A DNA stretch of 5,663 nucleotides from Gemmatimonadota bacterium. GTDB taxonomy: Bacteria; Latescibacterota; UBA2968; UBA8231. A program made the translations under genes and the position numbers. Positions 1 through 5,663 of this stretch are shown piece by piece. Positions within the stretch are counted from its first letter, which is position 1; each line of letters starts with the position of its first letter. The notes below the pieces were generated by a model that worked only from the letters and a program-made list of their open reading frames with translations, ran no database searches and was not told the DNA's origin. The stretch spans positions 1-5,663 of the forward strand of contig VXZF01000682.1 in the NCBI GenBank assembly GCA_009845645.1. Direction: 5' to 3'.

Positions 1-2
1 CT

Positions 3-1049
3 GTGAATGTCGATGGTCCGCCGACTTGGCGGGAGATTCAGAAGAGCGGGGATGATCCGGTGCAGGCGCTGCTGCACGCTAGCTCTGGCAGTCTTTGGGT
101 GTTGAGGGCGGGGAAAGTCCAGCGTCTCGCCGACCTCAAGCAACCTTGGCACGAGCACTGGGACGAGCAGCCGAAGATGCCAGCGGGCAACCACGACCAC
201 ATTTTTGCTCGCATTGGCGACCGTCTATACACCGCCGGGGGCAAGACCTTCTTCGGCTGGCCTGCGGCGGAGTGGGTAAATCTCGACCACGTGTGGTCCT
301 ATCACATCCCCTCGGGCACGTGGCGCGTGGAGCCGCCCATGCTGGAACCGGGCAAGGCTTATTCCGGCATCGCCGCTCTTGACGACGAGCTATGGCTCCT
401 AGGGGGCCTCTTCCGCGCGGGCAGAGGGACGCAGGCGACGGAGACTGTCGAGATCTTCGATCCCCGCACGCGGAGCTATCGCCTCGGTCCGCCGTTACCG
501 CGCAAAGCAGGCCAGGTGGTGGCTTTGACCGTCAATGACCGGTTGTACGCCGTGGGTGGTGCCGACGACGAAAGCCCGACAGCAGAGGTTCTGAGCATTG
601 GTGTTGGGGAGACGAGTTGGCGGGTTGATGCCCCCGCGCCCGGCCCGGTGTTTCAGGCTAGTGGCTGCGTTTTGGACGGCAGGATCTACATTGCCGCAGG
701 CCCCGCGTCCCAATGCCCGGGTCTGTTCGTCTATGATCCCGAGCAGGATAGTTGGAGCCAGATCGAGCATCCGTCGCGGCCTCCCGGCGCTCCTCTGTGC
801 ACGGCCTTCAACGGCAGCGTCTGGGTCATGGGAGGGCGAGGGGCCAAAAGTGGCCAGACGGCGAGTTTTGCCTACACACCGGCTACCGGCCAGTGGCATC
901 GCGGTCCTGACTTGCCCTCGCCGGTTAGCTGGGCTGCGGCTGCTGTTGTCAACGGCCGCCTGCTGATCGCCGGTGGTGCGTACCGCGACAAGCGGGTCGG
1001 CGATTTCTTCAATACCGACCGCGTGTTCTTGCTGCGCGACGCTAGGTGA
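3..1049 (+). CDS. Kelch-repeat beta-propeller protein (5' end uncertain, probably partial)
   Basis: The protein reads as successive kelch blades. Each has a hydrophobic strand ending in Gly-Gly (or Ala-Gly), then a Tyr/Phe-Asp-Pro-type turn, then a Trp and a Pro-rich loop. The glycine pairs lie near residues 79-80 (LYTAGG), 134-135 (LWLLGG), 185-186 (LYAVGG), 232-233 (IYIAAG), 277-278 (VWVMGG) and 324-325 (LLIAGG). That makes about six blades, enough for a closed propeller. Kelch propellers are usually binding scaffolds, though some are enzymes (galactose oxidase, sialate mutarotase); no catalytic residues can be named here. The frame is open to the window edge. The GTG at position 3 has no visible upstream sequence to support it, and the first 60 residues, including a strand-like LWVLRAGK at 31-38, look like interior protein. 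The true start may therefore lie outside. No signal peptide is visible, but one could be missing with the 5' end. The gene converges on the threonine aldolase gene with a 4-base gap. Family confidence is high; function is unknown. Confidence 0.85.
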   Translation: MNVDGPPTWREIQKSGDDPVQALLHASSGSLWVLRAGKVQRLADLKQPWHEHWDEQPKMPAGNHDHIFARIGDRLYTAGGKTFFGWPAAEWVNLDHVWSYHIPSGTWRVEPPMLEPGKAYSGIAALDDELWLLGGLFRAGRGTQATETVEIFDPRTRSYRLGPPLPRKAGQVVALTVNDRLYAVGGADDESPTAEVLSIGVGETSWRVDAPAPGPVFQASGCVLDGRIYIAAGPASQCPGLFVYDPEQDSWSQIEHPSRPPGAPLCTAFNGSVWVMGGRGAKSGQTASFAYTPATGQWHRGPDLPSPVSWAAAAVVNGRLLIAGGAYRDKRVGDFFNTDRVFLLRDAR

Positions 1050-1053
1050 TTTT

Positions 1054-2094
1054 TCAATGTTCTATCAGACGCCGGGTACAGGCTAGGAAGTACTCGACAT
1101 CGTCCGCCTTGATGTGGCGGTGGAAAACTAAGCGCACCCGGTGTGGTGGGCGGGGGTGGCTCAGGATGCCGCAAGCCTTCCAGCGGTCGACTAATTCTTG
1201 GCTGTTCCAGCCTAGACGGCTGCAATCCACAGTAACAAAATTAGTTGGGTGCGGCGGTTGGATGGATTCGAGCCCGTCAATGTCGGCCAGACCCTCGTGC
1301 AGCAATTGGGCGTGGGCCTGGTCCTCGGTCAGGCGCTCGACCATGGTCTCTAGGGCCACGATGGCCCCGGCTGCGACAATCCCGGCCTGTCGCATGGTAC
1401 CGCCTAGGCGCGAGCGCACCTGCCGGGCCCGCTTGATAAACTCGCGCCGCCCGCACAACAGCGAGCCCACGGGCGCGCTGAGCCCCTTGGAGGCGCAGAA
1501 CATCACTGAATCGGCGTGCTCGGTATAGGTGCGCACATCCACGCCCACGGCTACGGCCGCGTTGAAGATGCGCGCTCCGTCAATGTGCAAATTGAGCCCG
1601 TGTTTGTGGGCGGCCTCGGCCACGGCTTCCACTTGGGCAGGCAACCAGGCCGAGCCTCCGCTCAAATTGTGCGGATTCTCAATCCACACCAGCGAGGGAC
1701 GGGCGCGATTGGGGTTGGCTTGGTCCGCGATCTCTTCTACTTGCTCGGGCCGCATGACGCCGAATTCCAGCGGCACTGAGCGCGCGGCTAGACAGGCCTC
1801 GGCCGCGGATTGGGCCCGGTATCCGCCAAAGACGTGTGCCCCGGCCCCGTACAATACCTCGTCGCCCGGTCGCGTGTGCGCCTCTAAGGCACAGCGGTTG
1901 CCCATGGAGCCAGAGGGCACGTACAGCCCTGCCTCCATGCCCACTTTGGCGGCCGCTAGTTCCTCCAGTTGATTGACCGTGGGGTCTTCGCCGTACGCGT
2001 CGTCGCCCACAGGTGCTGCCATCATGGCCGCCCGCATCGCCTCGGTCGGCTGGGTTACTGTATCGCTGCGCAAATCCACCCTTCGCTCTGTCAA
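1054..2094 (-). CDS. ltaE: Low-specificity L-threonine aldolase (PLP-dependent)
   Basis: This cytoplasmic fold-type I PLP enzyme cleaves L-threonine and L-allo-threonine to glycine and acetaldehyde. At 346 residues it has the usual family length and is complete. Visible family signatures, in order: the N-terminal [12 protein letters not shown] (6-17); [12 protein letters not shown] (34-45); VPSGSMGN (59-66); the ring-stacking His87 in GAHVFGG; ENPHN (139-143, usually ENTHN); HIDGARIFN (170-178), where Asp172 should contact the PLP pyridine nitrogen; [11 protein letters not shown] (201-211), where Lys203 should form the Schiff base; and RVRLVFH (319-325), whose Arg321 matches the substrate-carboxylate arginine. 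The start is TTG at 2094-2092. It is preceded by AAAGGAG with a 6-base spacer, and there is an in-frame stop (TGA, 2130-2128) upstream with no ATG or GTG between, so no other start is plausible. The gene diverges from the hydrolase gene. The symbol is by family resemblance; preference for L-threo or L-allo substrates cannot be read from the sequence. Confidence 0.95.
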   Translation of the reverse strand: MTERRVDLRSDTVTQPTEAMRAAMMAAPVGDDAYGEDPTVNQLEELAAAKVGMEAGLYVPSGSMGNRCALEAHTRPGDEVLYGAGAHVFGGYRAQSAAEACLAARSVPLEFGVMRPEQVEEIADQANPNRARPSLVWIENPHNLSGGSAWLPAQVEAVAEAAHKHGLNLHIDGARIFNAAVAVGVDVRTYTEHADSVMFCASKGLSAPVGSLLCGRREFIKRARQVRSRLGGTMRQAGIVAAGAIVALETMVERLTEDQAHAQLLHEGLADIDGLESIQPPHPTNFVTVDCSRLGWNSQELVDRWKACGILSHPRPPHRVRLVFHRHIKADDVEYFLACTRRLIEH

Positions 2095-2100
2095 GGTATG

Positions 2101-2107
2101 CTCCTTT
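2101..2107 (-). promoter_or_regulatory. Ribosome binding site deciding the TTG start of the threonine aldolase
   Basis: The minus strand reads AAAGGAG, then CATACC, then TTG. This strong Shine-Dalgarno sequence at 6-base spacing, together with the in-frame TGA 36 bases before the TTG, fixes the start codon as TTG. Confidence 0.85.
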
Positions 2108-2123
2108 ATGTCGTGGTAATTTG

Positions 2124-2161
2124 GGAGTCAACTCCATTTTTGTATTGATAATTTTGGAGTT
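2124..2161. repeat. Overlapping inverted repeats built on GGAGT/ACTCC
   Basis: AACTCCA (2130-2136) and TGGAGTT (2155-2161) are perfect 7-base inverted repeats 18 bases apart. The same ACTCC at 2131-2135 is also the reverse complement of GGAGT at 2124-2128, two bases away. The central arm can therefore pair with either neighbour but not both. It may be an operator or an RNA switch in the aldolase leader. With 5-7 base arms, chance is not excluded. Confidence 0.4.
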
Positions 2162-2199
2162 CGGGTCAAATTTCTCGCTTGAGAACTTTCTGTTCGGGT
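2159..2199. repeat. Direct repeat GTTCGGGT flanking a small dyad
   Basis: GTTCGGGT occurs at 2159-2166 and again at 2192-2199, 33 bases apart, close to three helical turns. Almost exactly between the copies lies TTCTC-GCTT-GAGAA (arms 2172-2176 and 2181-2185). The symmetrical arrangement in a divergent promoter region is the kind expected of a regulator binding site, but no regulator family is recognised. Confidence 0.4.
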
Positions 2200-2243
2200 A
2201 AAAACAATTAAACACCAACAAAACAACAGAAAAGATACAATTA

Positions 2244-3119
2244 ATGCCTACAATGACGGTAAATGGCGCGTCCATTGCATATGAAATTTTTGGTAAGGGA
2301 CCGTTGCTGGTATGGACGGAAGGGGGGCGTTTTGGTCGCAATGAATTGAGCTATTTGGTGGCTGGTCACTTTTCTCGTCAGTACTCGGTACTGATTTGGG
2401 ATCGGCGCAATGGGTTTGGCGCGTCTGATGTCGCACTGGCGGATAGTCCGAGCTATGTGAGTACAGACGCAGAGGATCTTCATGCACTCCTGCATAACTT
2501 AGATTTAGGCCCTGCTTGTTTTGCTGGCGCGTCAGCCGGTAGCAGTTTATCGCTTTGGATGGCGCATCGATATCCAGAAGATGTAAAGTCGCTCATTCTA
2601 TTTTCCGCACCTACTGACGATGTAGCATTGTTTAAATCAGGTGTAGATAAGCATTGTTTTAGTCTTGCAGAAATAGCGGAACGTGGAGGGATGCAAACCG
2701 CGATTGATGCGTCAACAGAGTCGTGGATCTGTGAACTGCGGGGCCAATCCTCTGAACGGGGCACTTGGTTGGCGCAAACGATCTATCGGAATCCGAGCAA
2801 TCGGGAGCGCGTCTTGGCGATAGATCCGCAGTTGTTTGCCGCAACAATGCGTCGCTGGGGTACATTCTTCTTAGCGATGAGCTGGCCTGCAGGACTGACT
2901 GAAGAGGATATACGCTCGATTGCTGTTCCTGTTATGATTGTGCCGGGTGACGATGAAATACACCCTCGACAAAGTGCTAAACGGCTCCTAGCTTTGCTAG
3001 AGCAAGCGGAAATGGTAGAATTTGCCGCTACAGTCCCTGCGGAAGCTGCGGTGATGGAGAAGTTTTATTCCGTCTTTCCGGCGATGGATAAATTTCTGAC
3101 GCGGACATTACTTGATTGA
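2244..3119 (+). CDS. Alpha/beta-hydrolase-fold protein, catalytic histidine not found
   Basis: This 291-residue protein has the length and order of the alpha/beta-hydrolase fold. An N-terminal strand (MTVNGASIAYEIFGKGP) leads to an oxyanion-loop-like TEGG (25-28). Then come DRRNGFGASD (53-62, like the family's DxRGxGxSD), the nucleophile elbow GASAG (95-99, Ser97), a middle cap-like stretch (about 125-225), and VPVMIVPGDDEIHP (228-241), which supplies the acid, probably Asp236 or Asp237. The catalytic His normally follows about 25-30 residues later. Here there is no His after His240, which sits in the acid turn. The protein may be non-hydrolytic or use another arrangement. It has no signal peptide, so it is probably cytoplasmic, and its substrate is unknown. 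ATG at 2244 is taken as the start; a second in-frame ATG at 2253 is possible. Neither has a clear Shine-Dalgarno sequence, and the leader is A-rich. The gene is about 50% G+C in four counted lines, lower than its neighbours, which suggests transfer. Confidence 0.88.
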   Translation: MPTMTVNGASIAYEIFGKGPLLVWTEGGRFGRNELSYLVAGHFSRQYSVLIWDRRNGFGASDVALADSPSYVSTDAEDLHALLHNLDLGPACFAGASAGSSLSLWMAHRYPEDVKSLILFSAPTDDVALFKSGVDKHCFSLAEIAERGGMQTAIDASTESWICELRGQSSERGTWLAQTIYRNPSNRERVLAIDPQLFAATMRRWGTFFLAMSWPAGLTEEDIRSIAVPVMIVPGDDEIHPRQSAKRLLALLEQAEMVEFAATVPAEAAVMEKFYSVFPAMDKFLTRTLLD

Positions 3120-3149
3120 GCGATGTAATGGAGAAATTTCGCCCTCGCC

Positions 3150-3183
3150 CGGTGCAACGCCGCGCGTCCTTTTGATTTTTTTT
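3150..3183 (+). terminator. Weak candidate intrinsic terminator after the hydrolase gene
   Basis: A 5-base stem with a three-base loop (CGGTG 3150-3154, loop CAA, CGCCG 3158-3162, one G-U pair) is followed by a broken T run (TTTTGATTTTTTTT, 3170-3183). The stem is short and the T run begins 8 bases after it, so this is a marginal example. Its position 31 bases after the hydrolase stop is right for one. Confidence 0.25.
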
Positions 3184-3270
3184 CTGATAATGACGATTTT
3201 TGCCTTTAAGGCGGTTCAGTCCACAGAAATATGAACGGCCTGAAGATCGTTATCTCCCGATAAATCCGAT

Positions 3271-3276
3271 AAGGAG
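3271..3276 (+). promoter_or_regulatory. Ribosome binding site of the TonB-dependent receptor
   Basis: AAGGAG lies 9 bases before the ATG at 3286 and supports that start over the in-frame ATG at 3295. Starting at 3286 also keeps the positive Arg2 at the front of the signal peptide. Confidence 0.85.
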
Positions 3277-3285
3277 AAATAGATA

Positions 3286-5661
3286 ATGCGCATTATGGTC
3301 TATCTGTCGATTATAGCGACTTTGCTAGTCGTCTATCCTGTAACAGCCCAGCCAGCGGCTCAGCTAAGTGGCAAGATAACCGACGCGGTCTCCGGCGAAC
3401 CGCTACCCGGGGCCAACATTCGCCTCGTGGACACCCTGCTGGGGGTTGTCACGGATTTGGAAGGTCAGTTCGTATTGCCGGCCGTGCCTGCGGGCACCCA
3501 CCAAGTGGAAATCAGTATGATTGGTTATGCCACCCGCACTGAGACCTTGCAGGTGGTCTCTGGCGAGCAAGCTCGCTTGACCGCGGCCCTGACTCCCAGT
3601 CCCGTACACATGGGCGAAATGCTGATCCAAGCCGACCGGGCCTTTTCTGCGGCCTCGTCGCGGGCGGTGCGCCAATTCGACCTGCAAACCCGACCCAGCC
3701 GCACGGCCCATCAGATGCTGCAACTGGCACCCGGCCTCATCATCGCCCAACACGCTGGCGGCGGCAAAGCCGAACAGATTTTTCTGCGCGGTTTTGACGC
3801 CGACCACGGCACGGATGTGGCCATCTCGGTGGATGGGGTGCCCGTGAATATGGTCTCCCACGGCCACGGGCAAGGCTACGCCGACCTGCATTTTCTCATT
3901 CCCGAAGTCGTCGAGGAACTGGACGTCAAGAAAGGGCCGTACTTCGCCGAATTCGGCAATCTGGCTACGGCCGGGGCCATCGCCTATCGCACCCGCGATC
4001 ACCTCGACGGCAACGCCATTCACCTCGAAGGGGGTGGGTTCAATACGGCCGAGTACACCATGCTTTACCAGATTCCGCTGGCCGATACTAAGCAAAGCGC
4101 CTATTTCGCGGGCAAGTACTACCAGACCGATGGCCCGGTCAAGCGGCCTCAGGGCCTGCAGCGCCTCAATCTCTTCGGCAAGTACCACAACCACCTCTCC
4201 GACCGCTCCACCCTTACCTTGACCACCAGCGGGTTTAGTTCGGCTTGGGACGCCTCTGGGCAGATCCCACAACGGGCCGTAGAACAGGGCCTCATTGACC
4301 GCTGGGGTGCTATTGATGATCTGGAAGGAGGCACCACCGGCCGCCAAGATTTCCACGTCAACTTCCACGTTCAGGAGGCCGGCACGAGCACCTTTGATCT
4401 GCAGGCCTACTTGGTTAGCTATCAGTTTAAGCTGTTTTCCAACTTCACCTTCTTCCTCGACGACCCCGAGCGCGGCGATACCATAGAACAGACCGATGAT
4501 CGCCAAGTCACCGGGATCAACAGCCGCTATTCCTTCTTCCACAACTGGGGCCCGTACTTGGCTCATACTTCGATAGGGGGCGGCCTGCGCGCTGATAATG
4601 CGGCCGTAGGTCTGTGGAAAAGCCCCGACCGCCAACGCCTAGCGTCGCTGGTCAATGCCGATGTGGTGGAGCGCAACCTGTTTCTGTGGGTCCAAGAGGA
4701 ACTTGCTTTCACCCCGCGCTTGAAAATGATCCTAGGGCTGCGCGGCGATTATTTCACTTTCAATGTTGACGACCACCGCGAAGGGTTCCCCAGCGAGTTA
4801 CCCCACGCTTCGGGCTTTGCCCAAGCCTCCATACTCAGCCCGAAAGCAACCTTGGTGTATAGCCCCAGCCGCGTCGTGGATCTTTTTGCCAATGTCGGCA
4901 CTGGCTTCCATTCCAACGACGCCCGCAACAACGTCATTGACGCCCGGGCCTCGCAAATTCGTCGGGTCATGCGGCGCGATGGGCACAGCGAGGCCGACAT
5001 TGCCGTCGAGTTAGTGGGACGCTACATCGATCCGGGCCACCTTGAAGAAGGGACCCTGCCGCGGGCGGTAGGGGCCGAAACCGGCTTGCGGACTCGGTTG
5101 TTTGAGCGGCTAAACGTGGGGGCGGCTCTGTGGTGGCTGGACCTGGAGAGCGAATTCGTTTTTGTCGGCGATGCCGGCACTACCGAAGCCAGCGGAAGGA
5201 CCCGGCGGGCGGGGCTGGATCTGGAGGCCCGTCTGCAACTGCATCCTTGGCTATGGGCCGATGCGGACATCAACCTCGCCCGTGGTGAGGCCGTGGACGA
5301 ACCCGACGACGCCAATGAGATCCCGCTGGCCCCCCAACGGACCTCTACTGGAGGCTTGACTTGGTACCATCCCAATGGCTTGGAAGGCGGCTTGCGCTAC
5401 CGCCACATCGGCGACCGGCCTGCCAACGAGGACGGCAGTATCACGGCCGAGGGCTACACTGTCGTCGATTTCAACGGAGCCTATCGCCTAGGGGCTTGGC
5501 GGTTCAATTTGGGCGTAGAGAACGTGCTGAATACAACGTGGAACGAGGCGCAGTTCGACACTGAATCGCGGCTGCGGGACGAAGAGGAACCTGTTTCGGA
5601 GATCCACTTCACCCCAGGGAATCCCGTCAATTTGTGGCTGGGGGCGAGTTTTTCGTTCTAA
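3286..5661 (+). CDS. TonB-dependent outer-membrane receptor with N-terminal carboxypeptidase-regulatory-like domain
   Basis: This is a complete 791-residue outer-membrane transporter, driven by TonB-ExbBD, for an unidentified substrate. A signal peptide (1-21) has a hydrophobic core and a VTA-Q cleavage site. It is followed by a carboxypeptidase-regulatory-like domain (about 25-103; SGKITDAVSGEPLPGANI, then GQFVLPAVPAGTHQVEISMIGY), a TonB-box-like segment (MGEMLIQADR, 109-118), and the plug (about 120-237; QMLQLAPGL, IFLRGFDADHGTD, VDGVPVN, LDVKKGPYFAEFG). The barrel runs from about 245 to the end, with receptor-type strands such as GVENVLNTTWNE (743-754), and closes on WLGASFSF. The final Phe is the usual barrel-assembly signal. 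The plug has His174, His192, His194 and His202 close together, which may point to a metal or metal-chelate substrate; this is inference. No SusD partner, periplasmic binding protein or ABC transporter gene is visible. The gene is G+C rich, like the kelch and aldolase genes. Siderophore, cobalamin, metal or glycan uptake all remain possible. Confidence 0.95.
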   Translation: MRIMVYLSIIATLLVVYPVTAQPAAQLSGKITDAVSGEPLPGANIRLVDTLLGVVTDLEGQFVLPAVPAGTHQVEISMIGYATRTETLQVVSGEQARLTAALTPSPVHMGEMLIQADRAFSAASSRAVRQFDLQTRPSRTAHQMLQLAPGLIIAQHAGGGKAEQIFLRGFDADHGTDVAISVDGVPVNMVSHGHGQGYADLHFLIPEVVEELDVKKGPYFAEFGNLATAGAIAYRTRDHLDGNAIHLEGGGFNTAEYTMLYQIPLADTKQSAYFAGKYYQTDGPVKRPQGLQRLNLFGKYHNHLSDRSTLTLTTSGFSSAWDASGQIPQRAVEQGLIDRWGAIDDLEGGTTGRQDFHVNFHVQEAGTSTFDLQAYLVSYQFKLFSNFTFFLDDPERGDTIEQTDDRQVTGINSRYSFFHNWGPYLAHTSIGGGLRADNAAVGLWKSPDRQRLASLVNADVVERNLFLWVQEELAFTPRLKMILGLRGDYFTFNVDDHREGFPSELPHASGFAQASILSPKATLVYSPSRVVDLFANVGTGFHSNDARNNVIDARASQIRRVMRRDGHSEADIAVELVGRYIDPGHLEEGTLPRAVGAETGLRTRLFERLNVGAALWWLDLESEFVFVGDAGTTEASGRTRRAGLDLEARLQLHPWLWADADINLARGEAVDEPDDANEIPLAPQRTSTGGLTWYHPNGLEGGLRYRHIGDRPANEDGSITAEGYTVVDFNGAYRLGAWRFNLGVENVLNTTWNEAQFDTESRLRDEEEPVSEIHFTPGNPVNLWLGASFSF

Positions 5662-5663
5662 GT

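Larger units (their letters stand above)
2095..2243. promoter_or_regulatory. Divergent, AT-rich intergenic region between threonine aldolase and hydrolase genes
   Basis: This spacer must hold the 5' signals of two divergent genes. Hand counting of 2101-2220 gives 44 G+C in 120 bases (37%). I could not find a convincing sigma-70-type promoter. The best minus-strand pair is TTGACC (complement of 2164-2169) with TACAAA (complement of 2139-2144), but its 19-base spacer is too long. No plus-strand pair has acceptable spacing. The half nearer the hydrolase (about 2199-2243) is A-rich and has little secondary structure. The region carries the repeats listed separately. Its role as a promoter region follows from gene orientation rather than from recognised boxes. 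Confidence 0.5.
3120..3285 (+). promoter_or_regulatory. Leader region of the TonB-dependent receptor gene
   Basis: This 166-base gap separates the hydrolase stop from the receptor start. It holds the terminator candidate, an AT-rich stretch (about 3170-3200), the odd-centred palindrome GCCTTTAAGGC (3202-3212), a small hairpin TTATC-TCCC-GATAA (3250-3263), and a CCGATAA direct repeat (3257-3263 and 3266-3272). GATAAT at 3186-3191 resembles a -10 box, but no -35 lies at proper distance. No Fur box or known riboswitch was recognised. The gap length suggests the receptor has its own promoter. Confidence 0.35.

Noticed and set aside
495..1225. Minus-strand frames opposite the kelch gene (495-899 and 872-1225)
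   Set aside because: The kelch blades on the plus strand explain this DNA, and the antisense products show no domain.
1046..1528. 160-codon plus-strand frame opposite the aldolase 3' part
   Set aside because: The sequence is low-complexity, Arg/Ser/Trp-rich and typical of an antisense shadow. The aldolase motifs on the other strand are decisive.
2113..2136. Minus-strand TTGACT followed 17 bases later by TAAAGG as an aldolase promoter
   Set aside because: The -10 would overlap the ribosome binding site and put the transcript start at or inside the coding region.
1679..2341. 220-codon minus-strand frame overlapping the aldolase start, the spacer and the hydrolase start
   Set aside because: Its first part crosses the AT-rich spacer and the antisense of the hydrolase, and the rest is an out-of-frame reading of the aldolase. 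There are no protein motifs.
3172..3191. TTGATT and GATAAT as a sigma-70-type promoter for the receptor
   Set aside because: The spacer would be only 8 bases, far from the 16-18 needed.
2095..3285. Hydrolase plus spacers as a mobile element
   Set aside because: No terminal inverted repeats, target duplication, transposase or integrase were seen. Altered composition alone supports transfer but not a defined element.
3403..4635. 410-codon open frame on the minus strand opposite the receptor gene
   Set aside because: It lies wholly inside the receptor gene, whose signal peptide, domains and C-terminal Phe are clear. The antisense translation has no recognisable domain and is a by-product of G+C-rich codon bias.

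Overview
The window carries four protein genes and no RNA gene, insertion sequence or CRISPR array. In order they are: a kelch-repeat beta-propeller protein (+, 5' end not resolvable at the window edge), a low-specificity L-threonine aldolase (-, TTG start), an alpha/beta-hydrolase-fold protein (+), and a complete TonB-dependent outer-membrane receptor (+, stop codon 2 bases before the window ends). The outer-membrane receptor, with its signal peptide and C-terminal phenylalanine, shows that the host is a diderm (Gram-negative) bacterium. The carboxypeptidase-regulatory-like domain at the receptor's N terminus is commonest in the Bacteroidota/FCB group (Rhodothermia, Gemmatimonadota, Latescibacterota and relatives). 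That placement is inference; no taxonomic marker gene is present.

Layout. The kelch gene and the threonine aldolase gene converge tail to tail with only 4 bases between their stop codons. The aldolase and hydrolase genes diverge from a 149-base AT-rich intergenic stretch (about 37% G+C where counted) that holds several short direct and inverted repeats, some placed so that they could affect aldolase expression. The hydrolase and the receptor run in the same direction, 166 bases apart. That gap holds a weak terminator candidate, an 11-base palindrome and a good Shine-Dalgarno sequence for the receptor.

The hydrolase gene and its upstream spacer differ from the flanking genes. In the lines counted by hand the hydrolase is about 50% G+C, against 62-68% in the flanking genes. 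It also has an A-rich leader without a clear Shine-Dalgarno sequence, whereas the aldolase and receptor have strong ones. This fits later acquisition or a different expression mode. Its protein keeps the nucleophile elbow serine and a candidate acid but has no histidine where the catalytic one normally lies.

How the genes work together: no shared pathway is evident. The aldolase is a cytoplasmic PLP enzyme of glycine/threonine metabolism, the receptor takes up an unidentified substrate across the outer membrane, and the other two have no assignable substrate. I see no convincing sign of a new defence or mobile system. The best leads are the hydrolase's unusual active site, the repeat-rich divergent intergenic region and the histidine-rich plug segment of the receptor.
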